From Dyadobacter fermentans DSM 18053 (lineage in GTDB: Bacteria > Bacteroidota > Bacteroidia > Cytophagales > Spirosomataceae), in contig NC_013037.1 of NCBI RefSeq assembly GCF_000023125.1, forward strand, positions 1,054,001 through 1,118,000: a stretch of DNA of 64,000 bases. Direction: 5' to 3'. Below are positions 53,493-63,020 of the stretch, in pieces; within the stretch, counting starts at the first letter, position 1, and each line of letters starts with the position of its first letter. The notes under the pieces were generated by a model. It worked only from the letters and a program-made list of their open reading frames with translations, was not told the origin of the DNA and did not search any database. A program made the position numbers and the translations under genes.

Positions 53493-54806
53493 TCATTTAA
53501 CCACTTTTGACAATTCTTCAATGTCTATTAATGGGATTCTCGTTTTATAAAATTTGTTAATTGTCTTAATAGTCTCATTCGCTAGAACAGCATTGCCTAT
53601 CGGTGTCAGGTGGATACCATCGTCGGAGAAAAAATTGCCACTAGGAAATGACGGGTTGATAAAGAATCCCTCCTCAGTACGATAGTCTCCCCGTAAAACT
53701 TGCTTGAAAAGTGCATGTAGATCTACCATAGGAAGATTGTACTGCTCTGCGAATGCCTCAGTTGCATTTTTGTTCAGAATATTTTGAACTGTGTATCTGA
53801 AACCCACCACCTCGCTTTCAGATAATATATCCTCTTCTTGGAGTAGGACATTTTGCTTGGCGGCAAACAAAGTTTTTACCCGATCATTTGGGATCAATAG
53901 TGAACTATCAGTCAACGTCTGACGCTTTATGTCGCCGTCAGATAATTTTTTTACATCGAAAAGGTGAAAAAATGGGAAATCTAAAAAATCCGGTATGTTA
54001 TAGAGCACAAGTTTTCTACCCTTCTCTAAATTGTTCTCGATGAAAATCCTCTTGGCTGTAAAATAGCCAGAATGCAAAATCTCTTCGATTCTTAGCTGTT
54101 TGGAGTACAAAGCCATTCCGACCCACAAATCCATATCATCAAACCGAAGCACGACATGCGTTTTTGCACCGAGGGAATCAGCGAAAAAGTCAAACGGATT
54201 GTCCTCAGTCCCGGATTTGCCAAAGAATCGGTGGAGATAGGCGAAGTATTGTTTCTGTTTGGGATATCTGAAAAAGAACAAGGATGAATCAGCCGTGGCA
54301 ACGGGACCTTCCGGACAAGCGATGTTATCGATGCGTTTTCCGTTGAATGGAAGCAGTTGCAATGGACTCGCCGATATAACAGCAGTTTGGTTAGTAACCT
54401 TTTTCCACGAAGGTAAACTCGCTTGTTTGTCAAAGAAATAGTAGCCGCTGCCGTTCCCATGTTCGGTTTGAAAGAGTGGAGACTCGAAGGTTTGAAGCTG
54501 CATTTGATGTGCAATGAGTTCAGGAATGGAAGTCAACTGTCCCTCACGAAATAAGCCGCCGTTTCGGAAACCGGCAAAATAAGAGCCGCCATAAGCGACT
54601 ATTCGGATTGGCGATGTATCGCCGGCGGGCTTTAAAGCACTAACGTCGGGCGTGAATGCTATTTTGGGTAGCCTCACATCTTCTCTTACTGGAACAGAAA
54701 TTTCCTCGGTGATGATCGATTCATAGCTTAGACTTGGAACGTCCGTTGAACGACAAGCGGACGCTCCGAACAGCAATAAGCAAAAGTACATCAGCCTGGC
54801 ATTCAT
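53493..54806 (-). CDS. Lipoprotein, SGNH/GDSL hydrolase-like
   Basis: 437 residues. A lipobox (LLFGASAC, Cys18) sends it to the membrane. The block YGGSYFAG (about 73-80) sits where the GDS motif with nucleophile Ser occurs, and SDDGIHLTPIGN (about 392-403) carries the Asp-x-x-His of block V. SGNH hydrolases cleave esters, often on sugars. The overall sequence is divergent and the middle part unrecognised. Not linked to neighbouring genes. Confidence 0.7.
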   Translation of the reverse strand: MNARLMYFCLLLFGASACRSTDVPSLSYESIITEEISVPVREDVRLPKIAFTPDVSALKPAGDTSPIRIVAYGGSYFAGFRNGGLFREGQLTSIPELIAHQMQLQTFESPLFQTEHGNGSGYYFFDKQASLPSWKKVTNQTAVISASPLQLLPFNGKRIDNIACPEGPVATADSSLFFFRYPKQKQYFAYLHRFFGKSGTEDNPFDFFADSLGAKTHVVLRFDDMDLWVGMALYSKQLRIEEILHSGYFTAKRIFIENNLEKGRKLVLYNIPDFLDFPFFHLFDVKKLSDGDIKRQTLTDSSLLIPNDRVKTLFAAKQNVLLQEEDILSESEVVGFRYTVQNILNKNATEAFAEQYNLPMVDLHALFKQVLRGDYRTEEGFFINPSFPSGNFFSDDGIHLTPIGNAVLANETIKTINKFYKTRIPLIDIEELSKVVK

Positions 54807-55105
54807 TGGACATCAAGTTAGGATAATTCCGGCCCGGTTGTTCAAATACCGGGCCCGGAAGCTATCATTTTTTTACTAAAAGTTTCTTTACGAGCGAGAT
54901 GTCATTTGCTTTTAATTGGCAAATAAATACCGTCTGGTAACCTTAGGTTTTATTAAATTGGAAATGTTTCCCAAAAAATTGCGCAGTAATTAAATATTCT
55001 TATTATTCGTATATATTTGGTCGCATTTGACCTCTCCCATCAAACGAGATGGCTAACAATCAGGGATTTTCGGTGATAAAAACACCTCAAAATTGGGATT
55101 TGTCA

Positions 55106-55240
55106 ATGTGAAAAATCGAAATTTAGGGAAGCTCAGATCGTTTTTGCGCTCAGGCAGTCTGAGACAGGAGCCCGGGTTGATGAGATATGTCGTCAGTTGG
55201 GTGTCTCCCAGGTATAACTATGGAAGCGCTCATTGAAGGA
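55106..55240 (+). pseudogene. Remnant of IS3-family transposase orfA
   Basis: The frame from 55113 reads KSKFREAQIVFALRQSETGA and then RVDEICRQLGVSQV, clearly the helix-turn-helix of an IS3-type OrfA, but is cut by a TAA at 55215-55217 before LWKRS. The start also carries an extra base (ATG-T-GAA). No OrfB or terminal inverted repeats are seen. Confidence 0.75.
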
Positions 55241-55405
55241 TTTACAAGGAAAGAAGCCCTTGCAGCCGCCGACCCTCAGATCAGGTAGATTTTTAGGGTT
55301 GTTACAAATCATTTTCAGAAACGCGCGCATTTTACACGGGTTTCTTTTCTTTGTTCACGGTCGCAAGGGAAAGAAACGAAGGAAAGAACAGGTACTCGCA
55401 TTCCG

Positions 55406-55453
55406 GATCCCGTAGGTCTGCACTCACGATAGAGGGAGTAGACCTACGGGATC
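55406..55453. repeat. 14-bp perfect inverted repeat with 20-base loop
   Basis: GATCCCGTAGGTCT (55406-55419) and AGACCTACGGGATC (55440-55453). It lies in non-coding sequence and has no T-run after it. It looks like a mobile or regulatory palindrome rather than a plain terminator. Confidence 0.65.
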
Positions 55454-55776
55454 GCCGGTAATTCCGTGCTCGGGATATCAGTTTCGTAGTGTCTGAGGAT
55501 CGAAACGGTCTAGGTTCCTGTAAATATCGTCTTTTTGATAGTGCCAAATTGCAATTTTGGCCTGTTCTTGCTACCAAAAATCCGGATTTATCAAATTTCT
55601 CTTTTGCCGATGGAAAATCAATATAAATATTCCCACTTCGCTTCACACTGTTGCCTTGCCCGTATTGTAAGCTTCCCTGAATCGATCCGAAAATTTAAGA
55701 GTCAAATTGTAATATGGGAAACCTTCCGATCTTGTAACAGGACTCTACCAACTTTTGGACAACAACTGCTAGACAA

Positions 55777-57000
55777 ATGAGAGCTAAAACTACCGCAATC
55801 CTCCAAAGTCTAAATAAGCTAACCGAAGTGTTAGATAGTTATCGAAATGACTCCGTGATTGCCTTTGACGACGTAACCGTTGGTGAGTTCAGGGAGATCT
55901 TCATGCAGTCGAGGGATTCCCTAAAGGAATCGATCCATACAGGGGCATTCGATCGTCTTTCCTTCTCAACTCGTAGAAGGGTGTATACAGCAGTAGAAGA
56001 TACAGCTCAAGAGGCACGCCCTAACTTACCGTTGATTAAGCTTGATAAAGTGGTTAGCGAGATAGAGTCTCTCCAACTTTCATACCTGTTAAATTCGTTG
56101 AAGAGAAACGATGCAACAAAGCAAATAAATAGAGTCATTGCCCAATACGATGATCTCGAAAATAAGTACAATGGAAAGTTGGTATTTATCCAACAACTGG
56201 AGCAAATTGAAATAGATGCAACGGCTCTCCTTAAAAAGGTCGATGACAGTGTAAAGGACGTCCAGGTCATAGTGGAAAAACTTGAGCGTCAACAAGTGGA
56301 GTTAATTAATATCGAAAGTTCAGCGAAGCTGCGTGAGGACCAAATTAGGGACGCTCAAACGGCAATTGAGTCCAGGCAGCTGTCAATCAATACGTTCGCA
56401 GAGAATATTGAAGAGTATAAAGCTAATATTACTGAATTGCAACAACAGGCAAAAACTCTGCTTTCAAGGGAGTCCGAAATTGACCATTTAATCGCGCAAG
56501 CAGAAAAAGCACTTTCACTCAGAAGTGCTGAAGGCGTCAGCGCGGCTTTTTCAGCTCAATTTTCGGTGGCGAAGAAAAATATCAACATTTGGCTATTCGG
56601 TGTTCTTGGATTTCTAATTCTTGCCGGAACCAGTACGGTGTGGATACTTTACGGATGGAACCTTCCCAATGCCGACAGCTGGGCCTCGATAATTGGCCGT
56701 ATCGCCGCTGTTGCTATTATGTTGACCGGTGCGGGATTTTGTTCAAAGCAATATGTGCGACAGCGCAGTATTGCGGAAGATTATGCCTATAAGACCGTGT
56801 TATCTAAGTCGATATTGGCTTTTACTGATGAAATAAAGAAAAGGAACGACACTCAAGTGACTGAATATTTGACAAAGGTACTTGATGAAATGTTCAAAGA
56901 TCCGCAGAGAATTAGAGTTTCAAAGAACACCGATCCTTTGCCAATCGACGTAAATGAAGTAGTGAAGCAGGTCCTCCAGAAGCTACCAGTGAGCAAATAA
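55777..57000 (+). CDS. Coiled-coil protein with two C-terminal transmembrane helices
   Basis: 407 residues. Residues about 100-255 form a long coiled coil (heptad-rich, with QQVELINIESSAKLREDQIR). Two membrane helices follow: NIWLFGVLGFLILAGTSTVW (about 268-287) and ASIIGRIAAVAIMLTGAGF (about 305-323). A short helical tail ends it. No recognised domain. This layout occurs in membrane effectors of defence systems, but also in ordinary structural proteins. It stands alone between decayed sequences. Confidence 0.75.
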   Translation: MRAKTTAILQSLNKLTEVLDSYRNDSVIAFDDVTVGEFREIFMQSRDSLKESIHTGAFDRLSFSTRRRVYTAVEDTAQEARPNLPLIKLDKVVSEIESLQLSYLLNSLKRNDATKQINRVIAQYDDLENKYNGKLVFIQQLEQIEIDATALLKKVDDSVKDVQVIVEKLERQQVELINIESSAKLREDQIRDAQTAIESRQLSINTFAENIEEYKANITELQQQAKTLLSRESEIDHLIAQAEKALSLRSAEGVSAAFSAQFSVAKKNINIWLFGVLGFLILAGTSTVWILYGWNLPNADSWASIIGRIAAVAIMLTGAGFCSKQYVRQRSIAEDYAYKTVLSKSILAFTDEIKKRNDTQVTEYLTKVLDEMFKDPQRIRVSKNTDPLPIDVNEVVKQVLQKLPVSK

Positions 57001-57010
57001 ATGTGTTAAA

Positions 57011-57916
57011 TTGTTCTTCAGTTATTACTCGGCTGCTTTGGACATTTACTCCCATTTTGGCTTCAAGTTCCTCAGTAAGGCTGTGACTATCATAGCCCAA
57101 ACGGCACAGTTTAAATTGCGGGAAGAAAGTGGGCTTATTTTAGAAGGGGAAAGCTTTCTACTGGCGGCAAGTGTTGTCGGCGAAGCCGCAGAGTGGTACA
57201 GGCAGGCGGATGTTGTTGAGCGAGCGGCGAAGGAATAAAAGAATTTCTTCACGTACTTCCTGGCGATCATTTTCGAGGCGAAGGGCGGTTATTTGTTTGC
57301 AGTAAATGTAGACCTTTTTGCTAGGGCCGAACTTGGCGAAGCTGAGGCTAGGATGGCGGACCAGAAACCGATATTGGAAGAGCTGCTCGAAAAGGCCGGG
57401 AGGGCCGGCAGCGTATTTTATGGACATTGGTGATAATGAGAATAGGGTCGCATGCCTGTCGGTCCGGTATGAAATCCAGCACTACTTGCAAATACAGATG
57501 GAGGCGGCAGGAACGCTGCGGCAGATGGAAGAGCTCATTGAAGCCAATGAGCTGGAGGAAAAACGGGAAAGGCTTGCGCAGCTGAGCATTGAGGGGACAA
57601 AGTATGAGCAGTTGAAGACTTTAAAAATGAAGGCATTGCGGCATGAGTCCCCTAAAGACAAGATCGAGGAACTATACCGGAGGGAACGCTCGCTACGGAA
57701 AGCGGAGCCTTCGAAGGGCCTGGCAGGCATCGATCTGTTTCCGATAGTCTTTTCCGATTCCCTGCTCATAAGCTAGAGACTGTGCACCGGGTACTGCGCG
57801 TTACCGATCCTGCCAAGAAGCAGTTCGCCGGGGTATTTGAGACAGCAATCCCGGTAGCGAACGTGCTTTATGATGCCATGACGAATGAAGGTTACCTGGA
57901 TGGTATGGCTTCCTAA
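57011..57916 (+). pseudogene. Degraded gene of unknown function
   Basis: Three protein-like stretches follow one another in different frames: a segment ending EAAEWYRQADVVERAAKE (stop near 57236), a helical segment IEANELEEKRERLAQLSI within 57318-57776, and VFETAIPVANVLYDAMTNEG up to TAA 57914-57916. Together they suggest one gene broken by several indels and stops. Not recognised. Confidence 0.4.
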
Positions 57917-58012
57917 TAGAGGCCTCGAGAGTATGCGGCGCCTGTACCAGGTGCGCAAGGACTTTTTTGACAACGGATTTTATGGCGATCCGGTGACGGA
58001 AAATTAGTGGTC

Positions 58013-58594
58013 ATGACGGCTTATTGTCATTCAACACTTGATTCTCTCTCCGGCAAAAGCGGTAAATATGTTTTCGGCAATGTAGGCTTCCCTGAAACCG
58101 TGGTGTTCAGGAGATATCCGGCGATATGGTACGCTTTAAACTGCACTATACAGTAATGGGTGGCAATAAGAAAATCGGAATGCTCTACCAGCAACATCAG
58201 GTTACTCACCGGCAGGAGAATGGCCTTCCGATCAGCTATCGGGATTTTGTACCAAGCTACCACAACAGAAGTAATGGACACGGATTTACCAGCAAATCGG
58301 ATTGCTCAATCCAAAAACAGGAACTTGGGAGGTTTCAAGCTATCGACAATCCTATCCGGGAATCGATGATGATCAACTGCTAAACAAGCGTGAAATTGAT
58401 ATTCTTAGACATATTGCGGACGGTTTAGGCAGCATTTTGATAGCAGATAAATTATCCATTAGCCACCATACAGTAAACACACATCGGGACACTTACAGTT
58501 TCGGGACACTTACAGAAAGAATATGCTGCTGAAAACGAATTCCCTTAACACAGTGGAGTTGCTTAAATTCGCACGGTCAGCCAATATTCTCTGA
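58013..58594 (+). pseudogene. Decayed PAS-LuxR regulator, broken by a 17-bp duplication
   Basis: Protein-like pieces in several frames: MVRFKLHYTVMGGNKKIGML and RQENGLPISYRDFVPSYHN (PAS end), then LLNKREIDILRHIADGLG and ISHHTVNTHRDT (LuxR helix-turn-helix), and finally RKNMLLKTNSLNTVELLKF up to TGA 58592-58594. The last break is exact: the 17-base unit TCGGGACACTTACAGTT (near 58486-58519) is duplicated in tandem, and removing one copy restores a single frame with HRDTYRKNMLL. Confidence 0.8.
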
Positions 58595-58832
58595 GCTTTT
58601 GTTCTTTATGTTCTCGACAGTTCAAATCGCAATTTTTACTTTTGTTCTTGCTAAAAGGTGAATCCCAAACCCATTCAGATGGAGTATTTCAAGGTGCCTC
58701 AGCTTCACGCAGGTTGCATAGATGCGGGAAAGCTTACAGAACCATTTAATAATATTTACTTAAAATTCTTCTGAATAACTAATTATTTGAGCTTCTTGGT
58801 GTTCTTTAAATTCGCACTGAGGTTCCCTTATT

Positions 58833-60035
58833 ATGAGCAGAACGGCTGACTATACTATTCAAGGCTTCATCTATCAGTTTACTGTAACATTACATGTGCT
58901 ACTGCAAGCAAACATCAACGACAGCATAGTAATCGAAGGACCAATCGAAGACATCGATGTTGCTACCCCGGCAGGTATTGAATCAACGCAATGCAAATAC
59001 CACGAGGAAAAAGAAAAGTTTACACTGTCATCAATCTACAAACCCGTATTGTTGATGATGGATCACTATTTCAATAAATCTTCACAAAAGACAAAATACA
59101 AGCTTTTTGCTCATTTCCCTAGTGAACCAGTCAACTCCAAAAGATCGCTCACAAAGGAAGAGCTTGCCAAGATTCTTTCGAGCCAGGATACTAGCTACAA
59201 AACAATCATAGAGAGTCTGGTGCACGTAAGTGATAAGAATACTTTTCTTTCACATTTCGAAATTGAATTTGGGCCATCTCTTGGGGATCTCCAGAAAAGC
59301 ACAATTGTGTTGCTATCGAAAGAAGGATTTAGCACTCAGGATGTTGAAGATTTATTTTACCCAAATGCATTACAATCGATCGCCAATCTTAGCATAAAGC
59401 ATCTTGAAAGTGAAAGGACGGTCACGAAAGACTCCTTTATAGATGCATTAAAAGCGAAGAAGAAAACGGCGATAAGCAGATGGACTAGGGAGTTGTCGAG
59501 CTATCAAAATCTCTTAAAAAGACGGCGAGACCAAATGCGCGACCTATTATCACGGAATCAGCGCATCAGATGTCTAGTGCTAGATTCTGACTTCGTTCTG
59601 GACTTTGAGTCAAAAATTGTGAATTTTATTGAGGATTTCGTAAAAAAGTACAACAACAAAATAAGACTCCATGAGTGTCCAATCTTCTGCATAGTTGGCG
59701 ACAATGCACTGATAAATACTATTTGGAGGCGATTAAATGAAAAGAATGTCATTGTCGAGCGAGGGCATGTAGCGGGAGAATTCAATGTAAAACATTTTCT
59801 TAGGAAGCCTTTGAAGGAGATCAAAGATGGGAGATCGGAGTTTAAAGTGAGAATTTGTTCCTACGCTAATGAGTTTGAACTTGTCGAGAAGCAGGAGCAA
59901 ATGGATGATGTTTATGTGATTTCCAAGCGGAATATATTTACATGGGAAGCACGACCTGATTTGAATATTGAATTAATTGAAACAAACGAAATAGCGGAAA
60001 TCAAATATCTATTTCAACTAGCCACGACCATATGA
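58833..60035 (+). CDS. DUF4297-like PD-(D/E)XK nuclease, partner of HerA
   Basis: 400 residues. The N-terminal nuclease-like domain shows TIQGFIYQFTVTLHVLLQ, then EDIDV (Asp about 40-42), E50 and QCKY (Gln53, Lys55), the Asp-Glu-x-Lys set of the PD-(D/E)XK fold used by DUF4297 and Cap4. The C-terminal part is unrecognised. The next gene, a HerA ATPase, overlaps by four bases. DUF4297-HerA pairs are reported anti-phage systems; both assemble into a nuclease-ATPase complex. Confidence 0.8.
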   Translation: MSRTADYTIQGFIYQFTVTLHVLLQANINDSIVIEGPIEDIDVATPAGIESTQCKYHEEKEKFTLSSIYKPVLLMMDHYFNKSSQKTKYKLFAHFPSEPVNSKRSLTKEELAKILSSQDTSYKTIIESLVHVSDKNTFLSHFEIEFGPSLGDLQKSTIVLLSKEGFSTQDVEDLFYPNALQSIANLSIKHLESERTVTKDSFIDALKAKKKTAISRWTRELSSYQNLLKRRRDQMRDLLSRNQRIRCLVLDSDFVLDFESKIVNFIEDFVKKYNNKIRLHECPIFCIVGDNALINTIWRRLNEKNVIVERGHVAGEFNVKHFLRKPLKEIKDGRSEFKVRICSYANEFELVEKQEQMDDVYVISKRNIFTWEARPDLNIELIETNEIAEIKYLFQLATTI

Positions 60036-61819
60036 AAGAGATTGGAAAAGTCCTTGACAGTTCGCCAAATAATATCACAATATCAGTCAAGGATTACAAA
60101 ACCTTTGAAGAAAACAAGAAGGAACTTCAAATTGGACGATATATACAGATATCAGATGGTAATTTGAACTTTGTGGTTGCACAGATTCAGAATATCAAAT
60201 CTACCGTAACCACGGATCCAGAATCAAACCTAAAATTTGTTCTGACCACGCAGCCAATTGGTTATATCGAGAGCGATATTTTCAAACGTGGATCATCTTT
60301 GATTCCAAGTCCAACTGAACCAGCCTTTATTGTTGACGATACCTCATTAGATATAATATTTAAGAGCCAAGCTCAATATAATTTTCCATTTGGAAAAATA
60401 ATTCATAGCAATATAGATTTTTTAATCGATGCAAATAAATTTTTCAGTAAACATATCGCATTGGTTGGGTCTACTGGATCTGGCAAGTCGTGTACAGTAG
60501 CCAAGATCTTGCAGGACGCAGTGGGTATATCTGGAAAGAAAAACCTATATTTTGAAAGAAAGCGAAATTCGCACGTAATAATTTTTGATATTCACTCAGA
60601 ATATCAATCTGCCTTTTCACTCGATTCAGCTGAGCAATTCAGCTTGAACGTACTGGATGTTGATACGCTTAAATTGCCCTATTGGCTAATGAATTCGTCA
60701 GAACTGGAAGCGCTTTTCATTGAAGGAAATGAAATGAATCATCACAACCAAATATCTCAGTTTAAGAAGGCAGTCATTTTAAATAAGGAAAAACACAATC
60801 CTGGGTTGAAGGAAAATATAACTTACGACACGCCAGTATTCTTTGATATTAATGAAGTGTTCAACTATATATCCAATATTAACTCATTAACCGTCTACAA
60901 AGAGGACGATAAATTGCTATTAGCATCATTGACAGCAAAAAACTTAGAGTATTCAGAAAAAAATCTCTGGAATCTTATCGAGTTTGAAGATTCTACCGCT
61001 ACCTCAAAACATGAACTATTGAAAGCTAAAGTGTCGCGGCATGGGGGATTTTATGGTGAATTTGATCGATTTATATCTAGGTTAGAAACTAAGCTAAAAG
61101 ACAAAAGACTTAAATTTATCCTCGATCCTCAAAAATTGGATAATTCGAGGTACATTACTTCTGACTTTGAAGGAATACTTCGACAATTTCTTGGATATCT
61201 CGACAAATGTAATGTTACAATTGTCGACCTGAGCGGAATTCCATTTGAGGTACTGAGCGTTTGCGTTAGTTTAATCTCTCGTCTGGTCTTTGATTTTGCT
61301 TTTCACTATTCAAAATTACAGCATAAGGATTCTAAGCACAATGACATCCCATTTCTCATTGTGTGTGAAGAAGCACATAATTATGTTCCAAAAAGCGGAG
61401 GTGCCGAATATAATGCGTCGAAAAAATCGCTTGAAAGAATCGCAAAAGAAGGAAGGAAATACGGACTGAGCTTAATGGTCGTAAGCCAGAGGCCATCTGA
61501 GGTTTCAGAAACTATCTTTTCCCAATGCAACAACTTTATTTCCCTCAGACTTACCAATGTGAATGATCAGAACTATGTCAAAGCTCTGATGCCAGAGAAC
61601 TCAAATTCAGTGTCAGATATTCTCCCAAATTTAGGGCAAGGGGAGTGCTTAATTGTCGGGGATGCTACTTTGATTCCATCCGTTGTTAAACTCGAAAAGC
61701 CGAATCCTGAGCCAAAATCTCAATCTATTAATTTTCAAGATGAGTGGAAAGAAGACTGGAGAGACATTGATTTCACCGATATAATCAAAAGATGGAAAAG
61801 AGAGGTTGCCCAAAAGTGA
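60032..61819 (+). CDS. HerA-like DNA translocase/ATPase
   Basis: 595 residues. N-terminal HAS-barrel-like region (about 1-110), then the FtsK-HerA ATPase: Walker A VGSTGSGKSC (about 143-152), Walker B FLIVCEEAHNYVP (about 438-450), and the arginine-finger/closing part ISQR-like SLMVVSQRPSEVSETIFSQC and LGQGECLIVG. HerA proteins form hexameric motors that pair with nucleases. Here it is translationally coupled to the DUF4297-like gene, so the two are one system. Confidence 0.9.
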   Translation: MKEIGKVLDSSPNNITISVKDYKTFEENKKELQIGRYIQISDGNLNFVVAQIQNIKSTVTTDPESNLKFVLTTQPIGYIESDIFKRGSSLIPSPTEPAFIVDDTSLDIIFKSQAQYNFPFGKIIHSNIDFLIDANKFFSKHIALVGSTGSGKSCTVAKILQDAVGISGKKNLYFERKRNSHVIIFDIHSEYQSAFSLDSAEQFSLNVLDVDTLKLPYWLMNSSELEALFIEGNEMNHHNQISQFKKAVILNKEKHNPGLKENITYDTPVFFDINEVFNYISNINSLTVYKEDDKLLLASLTAKNLEYSEKNLWNLIEFEDSTATSKHELLKAKVSRHGGFYGEFDRFISRLETKLKDKRLKFILDPQKLDNSRYITSDFEGILRQFLGYLDKCNVTIVDLSGIPFEVLSVCVSLISRLVFDFAFHYSKLQHKDSKHNDIPFLIVCEEAHNYVPKSGGAEYNASKKSLERIAKEGRKYGLSLMVVSQRPSEVSETIFSQCNNFISLRLTNVNDQNYVKALMPENSNSVSDILPNLGQGECLIVGDATLIPSVVKLEKPNPEPKSQSINFQDEWKEDWRDIDFTDIIKRWKREVAQK

Positions 61820-61986
61820 CGTTTGGTAATACTTGACCTCGTCACTTCGACATCAAACAATATTATCCATTTAGCTGTCTTCCTCCATGTATGTTCGTAA
61901 GAGTCTAAAACCTGAGGCAAGTTAGTGCCTATCTGATTAGCTTCTGGAACTTGTTGAAGGTTAGAGACACAAAAGGTTTCGGGCAA

Positions 61987-62086
61987 AAGCGAACAATTTC
62001 AAACGCTTTCGAACGAATTCAAACACTTTCAAACAAATCCGAATTTTTTAGAGCGGAAGCGAACTCTTTCGAACAGATTCGGACAT
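61987..62086. repeat. Ten tandem 10-bp units (iteron-like)
   Basis: Ten consecutive 10-base units of consensus WTTCRAACNN, for example TTTCAAACGC, TTTCGAACGA, ATTCAAACAC, TTTCAAACAA, TTTCGAACAG; two of them (62037-62056) are degenerate. The period is one DNA helical turn, so every unit shows the same face to a protein. It ends three bases before the inverted repeat, so the two may form one site. Confidence 0.75.
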
Positions 62087-62089
62087 GGG

Positions 62090-62172
62090 CAGGGGTTTTC
62101 TCCTTAGCCAGCTATCGCCGGTACGTCGCAAAAAGCGACTCCCCGGCGGTGCTGGCCATGGGAAAACCCCTG
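62090..62172. other. Probable oriT/mob-region palindrome
   Basis: CAGGGGTTTTC (62090-62100) and GAAAACCCCTG (62162-62172) are perfect inverted repeats 61 bases apart. Between them is the hairpin GTCGC-AAAAA-GCGAC (62125-62139). Palindromes with AGGGGTTTTC arms are a feature of origin and mobilisation regions in Bacteroidota conjugative elements as I remember them; no relaxase gene follows in this window. Confidence 0.5.
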
Positions 62173-62631
62173 GACCCCTGCTATTCGCCTTCCGGCTCAT
62201 AGTCGATAGGGGTGTCAACTAAACTCCTGGGGACGTTTCTACTTGTACACGTACCTTGATTTACCTCTGTGGAACCAAGGTCACCCGATTGTAAGGCTTG
62301 AAGACGTATTGCCGTTTTTCATCCCAAGTATTAACTAGTTATTCGGAGGCCGGTCAAATCAGAAACGCCCCCTGTCGGGAAATTACGAAAAGTGGGAGGC
62401 TAGCTGTCGGCAGCCGAAAGCCGAATGGGATATTCACGCTCATTCGCATCCACAACATCTGTCCTGCTCTCACTGGCCAACGTGAATCCAGATGGTGTTG
62501 AAATAGTGACTGGTCCGGGCTAATCCCTTCGGTTCTAGCTTTACGATTTTAACTTGCCGGCGAGGTAATATGGTGTGGCGACAATCCCAGAATGACGCGG
62601 TCGCCGAGCTTTGCATCGTTAGCACGAATAG

Positions 62632-62889
62632 TCAAAATGTGGTTAGGTGGTTATTATGCCTATCGTCGCGATTTTCGCCACTATTCGTTTTTGTCTTTTT
62701 TGTAGCCATTCTTCTCCAACGATAGAGAACTCGCGGCGGCCGTTTCTTGGCAATTCCGAAACCCTCCGAAATTTCCCCGACACGTCTGCCCGAAACGAGT
62801 ATTCTGATCATTTCTTGTTTGAACTCAGCATCATAGCTCCTCCGAGTTTTCACAGATTTTGGTCTTTCATTTTGCATCAAGTTGTACAA
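62632..62889 (-). pseudogene. IS3-type transposase orfA remnant
   Basis: RRSYDAEFKQEMIRILVSGRR and VGEISEGFGI match the helix-turn-helix of IS3-family OrfA. From there the sequence departs from the family (KKRPPRVLYRWRR, with extra residues before LYRWR) and runs into unrelated residues, so it is damaged and lacks OrfB. Confidence 0.7.
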
Positions 62890-63020
62890 AAAAGTGTGCG
62901 GTTTTTCGAAACCATCTCAGTAAGCGACCTTCATTCGATTTGTAACTTACTGCTAGAGCAGATATATTGTTTGTATCAACAAGATTGTTTTGTTTATTGT
63001 CTAATTTTCGAATTCTGAGC

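Larger units (their letters stand above)
54807..55776. other. Remnant-rich stretch without an intact gene
   Basis: Contains an IS3 orfA remnant (55106-55240) and a 14-bp inverted repeat (55406-55453). An imperfect GC-rich hairpin at 54828-54868 (arms CCGGCCCGG and CCGGGCCCGG) stands at the left edge. The rest is AT-rich with no gene seen. Confidence 0.5.
61820..63020. other. Non-coding stretch with iteron-like repeats and IS remnant
   Basis: 1.2 kb without an intact gene. It holds ten 10-bp units (61987-62086), an 11-bp inverted repeat (62090-62172), an orfA remnant on the minus strand (62632-62889), and unrecognised sequence elsewhere. A plus-strand frame across the repeats is a by-product of their periodicity. 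Confidence 0.6.

Noticed and set aside
61951..62202. An 83-codon frame crossing the 10-bp repeats and the palindrome
   Set aside because: It is a by-product of the repeats; composition changes abruptly at the palindrome and no domain is recognised.
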